DNA of 35,043 nucleotides, from positions 1-35,043 of the IMG/VR virus record IMGVR_UViG_3300046010_000515; one strand, 5' to 3'. This DNA is from a virus. The notes under the pieces are model-generated. The model ran no database searches. It was not told where the DNA came from and saw only the letters and a list, made by a program, of their open reading frames with translations. A program made the translations under genes and the position numbers. Shown piece after piece: positions 29,011-35,043 of this stretch. The first letter of the stretch is position 1, and every line of letters starts with the position of its first letter.

Positions 29011-29083
29011 ATTATCTACTTGTCCACAGGAAAATCCATTAGGACAAACCCTAATACACAACTCGCCAAATCTGTGCTAGTGT
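29011..29083. promoter_or_regulatory. Divergent promoter region with palindromic element, copy 2
   Basis: ATTAGGACAAACCCTAATA (29038-29056) is identical to copy 1. Leftward: TGGATT (29038-29033) as -35, 16 bases, GATAAT (29016-29011, 5 of 6). Rightward: TACACA (29055-29060) as -35, 17 bases, TAGTGT (29078-29083), with TGC just before it; TAAAAT at 29086-29091 is an alternative -10. It separates the tiny leftward unit from the late block starting at 29112. Confidence 0.6.
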
Positions 29084-29111
29084 TGTAAAATTCGGGTAAC
29101 TGGAGAACACT

Positions 29112-29471
29112 ATGGCTGGATTGCTTGGTACAGAACTGGAAATCTCAATCGAGATTGAGGAAGCTGAAGAGTCTAAATTTGACGAGGCTGAGAACGCCAA
29201 GACCGTCAAATACATGGAAGAAGCGCAAATGTACGGTCCAAAAGACCCAAGCAAGCCTTCCAGCGACTTCTGGCGCGACCTTGCCAATCATTGGCGCATT
29301 GCTCCAGATCAGGCCAAGCGCAAGCTGTGCAGTAATTGCGAATACGGCGATGACAGCCCAGAAACCAAAGAGATGTACGGCGACATGGCTATCTATTGCA
29401 AGAAGTTTGAGTTCGTCTGTGGCGAAGGCAAGACTTGCAAACGCTGGGAATCTTCACAAGGGGATGAATGA
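29112..29471 (+). CDS. First late gene, Cys-rich protein
   Basis: 119 residues. After MAGLLGTELEISIEIEEAEE, an acidic start, the middle has DFWRDLANHWRIAPDQAKRK. The end has five or more cysteines in CSNCEYGDD, YCKKFEFVCGEGKTCKRWE, fitting a zinc or iron-sulphur site. Small Cys-rich proteins with a C-terminal CxxWE recur near packaging genes in environmental phages, from memory. It leads the late block, with TGGAGAACACT as ribosome site. Confidence 0.7.
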   Translation: MAGLLGTELEISIEIEEAEESKFDEAENAKTVKYMEEAQMYGPKDPSKPSSDFWRDLANHWRIAPDQAKRKLCSNCEYGDDSPETKEMYGDMAIYCKKFEFVCGEGKTCKRWESSQGDE

Positions 29472-29605
29472 TGGGCACGACCAACCAGCAAATGCCAAAC
29501 CCCAAGCAAGCCAAGAAGCTGGCCGAACAAGCCAAAAAACAGGCTGAGTCTAAGGGCTACCAATCAATGCTTATGAAATTCTCCAAACCGAAAGGCAAAA
29601 AATGA
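29471..29605 (+). CDS. Small basic protein 1
   Basis: 44 residues (MGTTNQQMPNPKQAKKLAEQ, AKKQAESKGYQSMLMKFSKP, KGKK), Lys-rich and helical. The start overlaps the previous stop by one base. Probably nucleic-acid-binding or virion-internal by charge. No family recognised. Confidence 0.55.
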   Translation: MGTTNQQMPNPKQAKKLAEQAKKQAESKGYQSMLMKFSKPKGKK

Positions 29606-29733
29606 ACTACGGTAACGCTGCTGAAAAGATGGCAATGATGATGACTAAGCCAAAGAAGGCCAAGCCAGAGCCAAAGCGTGAGATGCCGATGCGCGGTGGC
29701 CGTACAGCAACCAACAAGGCAAAGAAGAAGTAA
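29602..29733 (+). CDS. Small basic protein 2
   Basis: 43 residues (MNYGNAAEKMAMMMTKPKKA, KPEPKREMPMRGGRTATNKA, KKK), Lys/Arg/Met-rich. It is coupled to its partner by ATGA. Together they make a basic pair before the ART gene. Function unknown. Confidence 0.55.
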   Translation: MNYGNAAEKMAMMMTKPKKAKPEPKREMPMRGGRTATNKAKKK

Positions 29734-29735
29734 AC

Positions 29736-30809
29736 ATGGCTGGCTTGCTTGGTGAAATCTTCAGTGCTGGCAATGTTGCAAAGCGTAAGCTGACCGATTT
29801 GCTTGGTAATCCACTGTTAAGCGCACAGCAGTTTGTTGGCAACATCAACGACAGGGCGCGTAACCTCAATGAGATGACCTCTGCTGCCGCAAGAGAAGGC
29901 ATGGACTACGGGCCAGCAACGCAGCGTTTGGCTGGTCTGATGGCTGAAGGCTACAACCCTATGGGTTTGACTGTGTTTCACGGTAGCCCAGCCAAGTTCA
30001 ACCGCTTTGACCGCACCAAGATCGGCTCTGGTGAGGGCGCACAGGCTTTTGGTTACGGTCACTATGTAGCTGAATCTCCAAGTGTGGCGCGTGAATACCA
30101 AGAAAAGCTATCAAGCACAGGCGGAGCAAAAAGGCTGGTTTCTCAATTCGGTCAACTTGATGACGCCATTTCTGAGGCTCAAAAAAGAGTTACTCATTAT
30201 GAGAACTTAATTAAACAACGTGCAGAAAATGTGCCGCTAGACAAGGCAAATTCTTTTTTGAAAATATCTAAAAAGAATTTACAAGACTTGCAAGATATGA
30301 AAGCTGGAGTGCCTGAAAATAAAGGGGCGCTTTACGAGATTGACCTTCCTGATGAGCAAATCGCTCGGATGCTTGACTATGACAATCCAGTAGACGAAAC
30401 AATCAGGAGTCGAGTAAGCCAAGCAGCTATGGAAAAGTTTGGGTCTGGATCAACTGGCACTTCTGGTGAATTACTTTACAAAGAGTTGACGCGAGAATTC
30501 CAAAACTTAGGAAGTCCTAATCCCGCAGCAGATGCTTCTGAGTTCTTGAGGGCACAAGGAGTTCCGGGAATTAAGTTTTTGGATCAAGGTAGCCGATCAA
30601 ACTTTACAGTGCAGAACACAGTAAAAGGAAATCCATACGGTGATCCAGTCTCCTTTATGACTGAGCAACAAGCAAAAGACTATGCCGCCGAACAGATTGA
30701 AAAAGGCTTTGGCACTCAAATTATTCCCGGAACATCAAACTTTGTTGTCTTCCCCGGCAACGAAGATATGCTTACAATCCTTAAACGCAACGGTGGATTG
30801 CTAGATTAA
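29736..30809 (+). CDS. ADP-ribosyltransferase-like protein (ART-PolyVal type)
   Basis: 357 residues. A 75-residue N-terminal helical part (MAGLLGEIFSAGNVAKRKLT...) is followed by the ART-like domain: LTVFHGSPAKFNRFDRTKIG at about 78-97, GEGAQAFGYGHYVAESP (99-115), a coiled-coil insert (about 130-190), LYEIDLPDEQIARMLDYD and GVPGIKFLDQGSR. It ends SNFVVFPGNEDMLTILKRNG. The HGS and GYGHYVAES blocks are hallmarks of the ART-PolyVal family, known as a piece of polyvalent proteins injected with phage or plasmid DNA. In the cell it would modify host proteins with ADP-ribose. The late position before terminase suggests that it is packaged. Activity is not shown by sequence alone. Confidence 0.75.
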   Translation: MAGLLGEIFSAGNVAKRKLTDLLGNPLLSAQQFVGNINDRARNLNEMTSAAAREGMDYGPATQRLAGLMAEGYNPMGLTVFHGSPAKFNRFDRTKIGSGEGAQAFGYGHYVAESPSVAREYQEKLSSTGGAKRLVSQFGQLDDAISEAQKRVTHYENLIKQRAENVPLDKANSFLKISKKNLQDLQDMKAGVPENKGALYEIDLPDEQIARMLDYDNPVDETIRSRVSQAAMEKFGSGSTGTSGELLYKELTREFQNLGSPNPAADASEFLRAQGVPGIKFLDQGSRSNFTVQNTVKGNPYGDPVSFMTEQQAKDYAAEQIEKGFGTQIIPGTSNFVVFPGNEDMLTILKRNGGLLD

Positions 30810-30848
30810 CCCGCAGATGTGAGTCTGCACTAAAGGCAAGCCAACGTA

Positions 30849-31163
30849 ATGGAGTTTGATACATTTGTTAGAGGCAAAAAAGAGTCTCTATATGTTATTG
30901 AATTTGATAGCGGCATCATCAAAGTTGGTAGAGGGTACTCTCCTGAACAAAGGATAAAAGTACACAGGCAGCTTGGTGAGATCGCTGGATGGAAGCTAAC
31001 AAAGATTTTTTCTCTTGAGTGCCATGTGGATGTTAAAAAAGCTGAAAAGCGTTTAATATCTATTTGCCTACAATCGTGCACAGAAGTAAGAGCTAGGGAA
31101 TGGTTCCTTGGGCTTGATTTTGATGCAATCGTTAACAGCGCAAAGGATTGCGCGCAACATTGA
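30849..31163 (+). CDS. T5orf172/GIY-YIG-superfamily protein
   Basis: 104 residues. LYVIEFDSGIIKVGRGYSPE is the GIY-YIG-like pair of strands (YVI...IKVGR). It is followed by QRIKVHRQLGEIAGWK, a helix with EKRLISIC and a final EWFLGLDFDAI, as in the T5orf172 or Mug113 group. It is more A/T-rich than its neighbours and lies alone between the ART and terminase genes, as mobile endonucleases do. Whether it cuts DNA is unknown. Confidence 0.78.
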   Translation: MEFDTFVRGKKESLYVIEFDSGIIKVGRGYSPEQRIKVHRQLGEIAGWKLTKIFSLECHVDVKKAEKRLISICLQSCTEVRAREWFLGLDFDAIVNSAKDCAQH

Positions 31164-31187
31164 CCAACCTACGGGAGTCAAACCAAG

Positions 31188-31526
31188 ATGAATAAATTAG
31201 GGAACGAAAATTCTGGCTTTGAAGAGCGTAAAGGCCGAGGAAGGCCTCCCGGCTCTCTTAACAAGGCCACCAAGACGTTTAGAGAGACTGTCAGTAGGTT
31301 GCTAGAGGATAACGCTGAAAATGTCTCTAAGTGGCTTATAGAGGTTGCCGAGGGAAGTGTCGAGAAAGAACTGAAAGCAGATCCCAAGGGCGCTTTGACA
31401 CTTCTGGCTCAGATGGCTGAATACGCCACTCCAAAGCTGAACCGAACTGAGATGACTGGTGACGGTGGTGGGCCAGTAGAGGTTTCGGGCATCCAAATCA
31501 AGTTGGTCAAGCCGAATGAATCTTGA
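31188..31526 (+). CDS. terS: Terminase small subunit
   Basis: 112 residues. The basic RKGRGRPPGSLNKATKTFRE start is the GRPxGSxNK block found in phage small terminases and DUF5681-like proteins. It is followed by a helical core (TVSRLLEDNAENVSKWLIEV, ALTLLAQMAEYATPKLNRTE). Small terminases bind phage DNA at pac or cos and load the large subunit. The ORF overlaps the large-subunit start by 11 bases, the strongest support for the call. Confidence 0.8.
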   Translation: MNKLGNENSGFEERKGRGRPPGSLNKATKTFRETVSRLLEDNAENVSKWLIEVAEGSVEKELKADPKGALTLLAQMAEYATPKLNRTEMTGDGGGPVEVSGIQIKLVKPNES

Positions 31527-32766
31527 ACTGGACTTCCCTGAAAAGTTGGGATTCCTGTTTGAGCCGCACCGATACAAGATTCTTTATGGTGGCCGTGGGT
31601 CTGCTAAGTCTTGGTCGGTGGCCCGAGCATTGATCGCCATTGCTGTTCAAAAGCAAACCCGCATTCTTTGCGCCCGTGAGTTGCAGAACAGTATCTCTGA
31701 CTCTGTGATTGCTCTGTTGGGCGACCAGATCAAAGCAATGAATCTGGAGTCCTTCTTTGACGTACAGCGCACAGCCATCTACGGTAAGAACGGGTCTGAG
31801 TTCAGCTTTGCTGGCCTGAAGCACAACGTCACCTCAATCAAGTCCTTTGAGGGTGTGGACATCTGCTGGATAGAAGAAGGCCAAGCGGTATCTAAGGTGT
31901 CGTGGGAGACTTTGATCCCAACCATCCGAAAGCCTGACTCTGAGATATGGGTGACTTTTAACCCTGACTTGGACACAGACGAGACTTACAAGCGGTTTGT
32001 GGTCAACCCTCCTGCAAGCGCAAAGATCGCCAAGGTCAACTGGTCAGACAACCCGTGGTTTCCTCAAGTCCTGAAGGATGAACTGGAAGACCTGAAGGCC
32101 AAGAACGTGGATTCTTACCTGAACGTCTGGGAAGGGCATACCCGCCAGATGCTGGATGGCGCTGTGTACGCCAACGAACTGAGGAAGGCTCAAGAGGACA
32201 ACCGGGTGCGTGAGCTGATTATTGACAAGTCAATCCCTGTGCAGACCTTTTGGGACTTGGGATGGGCTGACATGACCTCAATCTGGTTCGTTCAGGTGAT
32301 TGCCGGTGGTGAGGTCAGGGTGATCGACTTCTACCAGAACTGCCAGAAAACCATTGACCACTACGCTCAGGTCTTGCAGGACAAGGGCTACATCTACAAG
32401 GATTGGTGGCTGCCGCACGATGCCGAGCATAAGAATATGACGGGCAAGTCTGTCAAGGATATTCTTGAGGGCATGGGTAAACCTATCCGAATCACGCCAA
32501 AGCTGTCTGTTGCTGACGGTATCAACGCAGCCAGAACGCTGATGAACCGAGCATTCTTTGACGAGACAAGATGCGCTGATGGCTTGCAGAACTTGCGCCA
32601 TTACCGCTATGACGTTGACCCGAACACTAAGATGTTCAGCAACAAGCCACTGCACGACCAGCACTCACACGCTGCCGATGCTTGGCGTTATGTGGCCGTG
32701 GGCCTTGACGAGAATGTCGGGACTTGGGGCAAATCTATCAACAAACCAGCAAAGTGGGTGGTCTAA
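31516..32766 (+). CDS. terL: Terminase large subunit, PBSX/Terminase_3-like
   Basis: 416 residues. The Walker A variant GGRGSAKSW (residues 25-33), Walker B DICWIEEGQ (115-123) and coupling motif TFNP (147-150) form the ATPase. The RNase-H-like nuclease has DLGWAD (247-252), Asp271 in VIDFYQNC and the late HSHAADAWRYVA. The protein pumps DNA into the procapsid and cuts it. It is near the usual 420-residue length of the PBSX-type group, which often uses headful packaging and so fits a circularly permuted genome. Confidence 0.93.
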   Translation: MNLELDFPEKLGFLFEPHRYKILYGGRGSAKSWSVARALIAIAVQKQTRILCARELQNSISDSVIALLGDQIKAMNLESFFDVQRTAIYGKNGSEFSFAGLKHNVTSIKSFEGVDICWIEEGQAVSKVSWETLIPTIRKPDSEIWVTFNPDLDTDETYKRFVVNPPASAKIAKVNWSDNPWFPQVLKDELEDLKAKNVDSYLNVWEGHTRQMLDGAVYANELRKAQEDNRVRELIIDKSIPVQTFWDLGWADMTSIWFVQVIAGGEVRVIDFYQNCQKTIDHYAQVLQDKGYIYKDWWLPHDAEHKNMTGKSVKDILEGMGKPIRITPKLSVADGINAARTLMNRAFFDETRCADGLQNLRHYRYDVDPNTKMFSNKPLHDQHSHAADAWRYVAVGLDENVGTWGKSINKPAKWVV

Positions 32767-32949
32767 ATGTTTATGATGCGACAAGGTGATATTTCTAATG
32801 CCAAGCGGGTTGACGAACTTGAAAAGCGGGTGGAAATGCTTGAAAATGTGGTAAAGCAGTTACAAGAAAAAAATGCTAGAATAGGCAGACCACCAAAGGA
32901 GAAGGCTAATGGACAAAAGACTATCGGGAGTCTATCTAATTCAGAATAA
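32767..32949 (+). CDS. Small coiled-coil protein, 3' end altered by GIY-YIG insertion
   Basis: 60 residues. KRVDELEKRVEMLENVVKQL is a clear coiled coil, followed by RIGRPPKEK and then an odd ANGQKTIGSLSNSE tail that lies inside the GIY-YIG start region. A matching QLAERPKVGRPAKVK sits at the end of the GIY-YIG frame. I infer that the original gene ended GRPxK-type just before the portal and was split. ATG directly follows the terminase stop. Confidence 0.6.
   Translation: MFMMRQGDISNAKRVDELEKRVEMLENVVKQLQEKNARIGRPPKEKANGQKTIGSLSNSE
32874..32882 (+). promoter_or_regulatory. Extended -10 candidate for the GIY-YIG gene
   Basis: TGCTAGAAT gives TGn plus TAGAAT (5 of 6). No -35 match. It lies inside the split small gene, 27 bases before the GIY-YIG ATG. 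Confidence 0.35.
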
Positions 32950-33535
32950 GCTAGATGAGAAGTGTTATGTTGGGGTGTCTATAAACATTTACTCTCGATG
33001 GAGGCAGCACAAATATTGGGCAAAAAACAAAGAAGTTGCCTCAAGAATCACGCGCGCCATAAAAAAATACGGCGTTGAAAACTTTGAATTTTCAATTATT
33101 GAACTTTGCGACAAGGATTTCTTTGAGGAAAAAGAAAGACATTGGATAAGTAAATATGATTCAGTTTTAAATGGCTATAACTTAACCTATGGTGGAAGCA
33201 TAAAAAAAGTTATTTCAGAAGAAACAAAATTGAAGATGTCCAACAGCCGAATTGGAGTGCCAAAGTCTGATGGCCATAAGCAAAAAATTGCACAAGTCAA
33301 CGGATCAAAAGAAAACCGAGAAAAATTTTCAAAGTTAAGTCTTGGGCGCAAGCTGTCTGACGAAACTAAAAAAAAGATGTCCGAAAGCAAAAAAGGCTTT
33401 AAACACACTGAAGAAGCAAAAAGAAAGATGGGGGCTGCTTCCATTGCTCATTGGCAGCGCATAGCGTTACAATTAGCCGAACGCCCAAAGGTCGGGCGAC
33501 CAGCAAAGGTCAAAGATGAGCCAGAACGAACTTAA
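32909..33535 (+). CDS. GIY-YIG homing endonuclease with NUMOD3 repeats
   Basis: 208 residues. The GIY-YIG core spans about 6-90: SGVYLIQNKLDEKCYVGVS, RWRQHKYWA and KKYGVENFEFSIIE, with Glu in EEKERHWI and a final NGYNLTYGG. NUMOD3-type repeats follow (SEETKLKMSNSRIGVPKS, SDETKKKMSESKKGFKHT, EEAKRKMG), which bind DNA along the minor groove in this class. The last 20 residues (LAERPKVGRPAKVKDEPERT) differ in style and GC and look like the captured end of the split neighbour. AAAGGAG precedes the ATG. It stops inside the portal start. Confidence 0.92.
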   Translation: MDKRLSGVYLIQNKLDEKCYVGVSINIYSRWRQHKYWAKNKEVASRITRAIKKYGVENFEFSIIELCDKDFFEEKERHWISKYDSVLNGYNLTYGGSIKKVISEETKLKMSNSRIGVPKSDGHKQKIAQVNGSKENREKFSKLSLGRKLSDETKKKMSESKKGFKHTEEAKRKMGAASIAHWQRIALQLAERPKVGRPAKVKDEPERT

Positions 33536-35043
33536 AGCTGCGGTTCAAGCCGCGATTGATGACTCCATTGGATTCATTGAAAGCGAAACAGTTGAAATGC
33601 GTAAACAGGCTTTGCAAGCCTATTTGCGTCAGCCCTACGGAAACGAAGTAGAAGGCAAGTCTTCAATCGTTACTGGTGAAGTTGCAGAGGCTATTGATGG
33701 CGCTTTGCCAGCACTGATCCGCATCTTCACCGGCTCTGACGAAATCGTGGTGGCTGACCCTGTTGGCCCCGGCGATGAGGCTGGTGCAAAGCAAGCGACA
33801 GACTACCTAAACCACATCTTCCTCAAAGACAATCCCGGTGTCATCATCATGCATGACTGGTTCTTTGATGCGTTGCTGCAAAAGAACGGCATTGTCAAAG
33901 CTGTCTGGGAAGACAAAGAAGACGTTACCAAAGAGACTTACGAAGGTCTGTCTGATGACGAACTGGCAATGATGCTTCAAGATGAAAGCATTGAAGTCGT
34001 TGAGCAAGACACTGTAACCAATCCAATTGTTGACCCGATGGGCAATCCTGTCTTTGATGAGATGGGCGTTGCTGCCACTTATGGCATCCATGATGTCACC
34101 ATCAAAAAGGTGGAGAAGTCAGGCAAGGTCAAGATTTCCAACATCCCGCCTGAAGAGTTCCTGATGGCAAAGGCTGGCCGCACTGTGAAGGATTCTCCTT
34201 TCGTTGCACACCGCCGAATGATTACCCGCAGCGAACTGATCGCAATGGGCTTTGACGAAAAAATCGTGAACAGCTTGCCAACAGGCGATGCTTTGGCTTA
34301 CACGCCTGAACGTGTGGCCCGATTCTCCCCCGGTGAACAGCCATACGACACAGAGCCAAGCGACTCTTCAATGCAAGAGATTGAAGTCTTTGAGTGCTAC
34401 ATTTATTACGATGCCGATGAAGATGGTATCGCTGAGTTGCACCAAGTCTTCTACGCTGGCAATGACATTCTGAGTGATGAAGAAACGGACTATGTGCCGT
34501 TTTACTCTGTTTGCCCTCTGCCAATCCCGCACAAGTTCTTTGGCAACTCGCTGGCTGACCGCACTGTTGACTTGCAACTGATAAAGACAACTGTTACCCG
34601 TCAGATGCTGGACAATATGTATTTGACCAATAACAGCCGAGTCACCGCTGTTGAAGGCCAAGTCAACCTTGACGATTTGCTGACATCTACCGCTGGTGGC
34701 GTTATTCGCACCAAGTCTCCCGGCGCTGTCCAGCAGTTGGTTGTGCAGAACATGGCACAGCAATCGTTCCCAATGCTGCAATACTTGGACTCTGTTCAGG
34801 CCAAGCGCACAGGCGTGACTGAGTTGTCCCAAGGTCTTGACCCCAACATCTTGCAGAACGTGACTGCCGCAGCCGTGGCATCCATGCAGCAAGCTGGCTC
34901 TGGCAAGATTGAGCTGATCGCCCGTATCTTTGCCGAATCAGGTGTGAAAGAGCTGTTTGAAGGCATCATGCACTTGGTCAGCAAGTACCAGCAGAAAGAG
35001 CGAATCATTCGCTTGCGCGGTACTTATGTCACTGTCGATCCCC
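33516..35043 (+). CDS. Portal protein, N-terminal part (runs off the window end)
   Basis: The ATG at 33516 opens MSQNELKAAVQAAIDDSIGF and runs open to the window end, where it continues in frame at base 1 and stops at 840 (714 residues once joined). It resembles the large portal proteins of podoviruses, with a wing region near VTIKKVEKSGKVKISNIPPEEF and a conserved DPNILQNVTAAAV stem region. It follows terminase large, as in many tailed phages, separated only by a small gene and a GIY-YIG gene. The start overlaps the last 20 bases of the GIY-YIG frame. The portal call rests on size, position between terminase and scaffold, and sequence character. Confidence 0.88.
   Translation, partial: MSQNELKAAVQAAIDDSIGFIESETVEMRKQALQAYLRQPYGNEVEGKSSIVTGEVAEAIDGALPALIRIFTGSDEIVVADPVGPGDEAGAKQATDYLNHIFLKDNPGVIIMHDWFFDALLQKNGIVKAVWEDKEDVTKETYEGLSDDELAMMLQDESIEVVEQDTVTNPIVDPMGNPVFDEMGVAATYGIHDVTIKKVEKSGKVKISNIPPEEFLMAKAGRTVKDSPFVAHRRMITRSELIAMGFDEKIVNSLPTGDALAYTPERVARFSPGEQPYDTEPSDSSMQEIEVFECYIYYDADEDGIAELHQVFYAGNDILSDEETDYVPFYSVCPLPIPHKFFGNSLADRTVDLQLIKTTVTRQMLDNMYLTNNSRVTAVEGQVNLDDLLTSTAGGVIRTKSPGAVQQLVVQNMAQQSFPMLQYLDSVQAKRTGVTELSQGLDPNILQNVTAAAVASMQQAGSGKIELIARIFAESGVKELFEGIMHLVSKYQQKERIIRLRGTYVTVDP
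34821..35043 (+). repeat. Terminal overlap with bases 1-223 (circular assembly join)
   Basis: Bases 34821-35043 match bases 1-223 except at 34829 (C against A at 9), 34914 (C against T at 94) and 34943 (T against C at 123). All three changes are synonymous in the portal frame (Ser, Leu, Gly). The overlap lies inside one continuous gene, so it marks the join of a circularly permuted or closed genome, not a biological terminal repeat flanking genes. Confidence 0.9.

Noticed and set aside
29051-29070. TAATACACAACTC resembles the start of a T7-class promoter
   Set aside because: Match ends after a few bases, no phage RNA polymerase gene is present, and the motif is explained by the shared 19-mer plus -35 hexamer.
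34821-35043. Direct terminal repeat of a T7-like genome
   Set aside because: The copies differ at three sites and lie inside one continuous portal gene, which indicates an assembly overlap.

Overview
The window is a tailed-phage genome, almost certainly a podovirus assembled from environmental DNA. Its last 223 bases (34821-35043) repeat its first 223 with three substitutions, all synonymous. The portal gene reads in frame across that join, so the molecule is a closed or circularly permuted unit of about 34,820 bp, cut inside the portal gene. Small-gene content (ABA-sandwich, DUF1376, DUF1289 and DUF3310 families), GC near 50% and the style of the small lysis and early genes suggest a betaproteobacterial, Burkholderiales-like freshwater host. 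This host call is inference. No integrase, repressor, DNA polymerase, helicase, RNA polymerase or tRNA gene was recognised.

Layout, taken around the circle. A long rightward late block starts at 29112. It holds small basic and Cys-rich proteins, an ART-PolyVal-type ADP-ribosyltransferase, terminase small and large subunits (31188-32766), portal (33516 through the join to 840), a poly-Ala protein with a CFI-box-like C-terminus, scaffold and an SU10-type capsid protein (2501-4410). Adaptor, repeat-rich tail, nozzle-like and three probable ejection proteins follow (5081-13633), then fibre and spike proteins (13637-17158), and a lysis cassette of small membrane proteins, a 3TM holin and a GH19 endolysin (17173-19522).

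A leftward block (22297 down to 19491) carries an ERF annealing protein, an SSB-like partner, a MazG-like pyrophosphohydrolase, a DUF3310 protein and small ORFs. A rightward early block (22404-28762) carries small wHTH proteins, a DUF1376 replication-type protein, RusA, NinB, a Ref/DUF968-like HNH nuclease and many small proteins. Two tiny leftward genes (28979-28716) lie between the early and late blocks. Replication and recombination therefore look host-dependent and built on annealing plus Holliday-junction resolution.

Most notable signals: (1) an identical 19-bp palindromic element, ATTAGGACAAACCCTAATA, sits at both divergent transcription boundaries (22352 and 29038), with a degenerate third copy at 27085, each placed next to promoter-like hexamers; (2) five mobile-endonuclease-type genes, three HNH and two GIY-YIG superfamily, sit between phage genes; (3) downstream of the capsid gene, an extended -10 promoter starts inside the 5' arm of a hairpin covering the start region of an HNH gene, and the same promoter-hairpin geometry recurs at 9516-9553; (4) a GIY-YIG gene has split a small gene between terminase and portal and now carries a copy of its tail; (5) a promoter followed by a pseudoknot-capable leader lies at 23195-23274.
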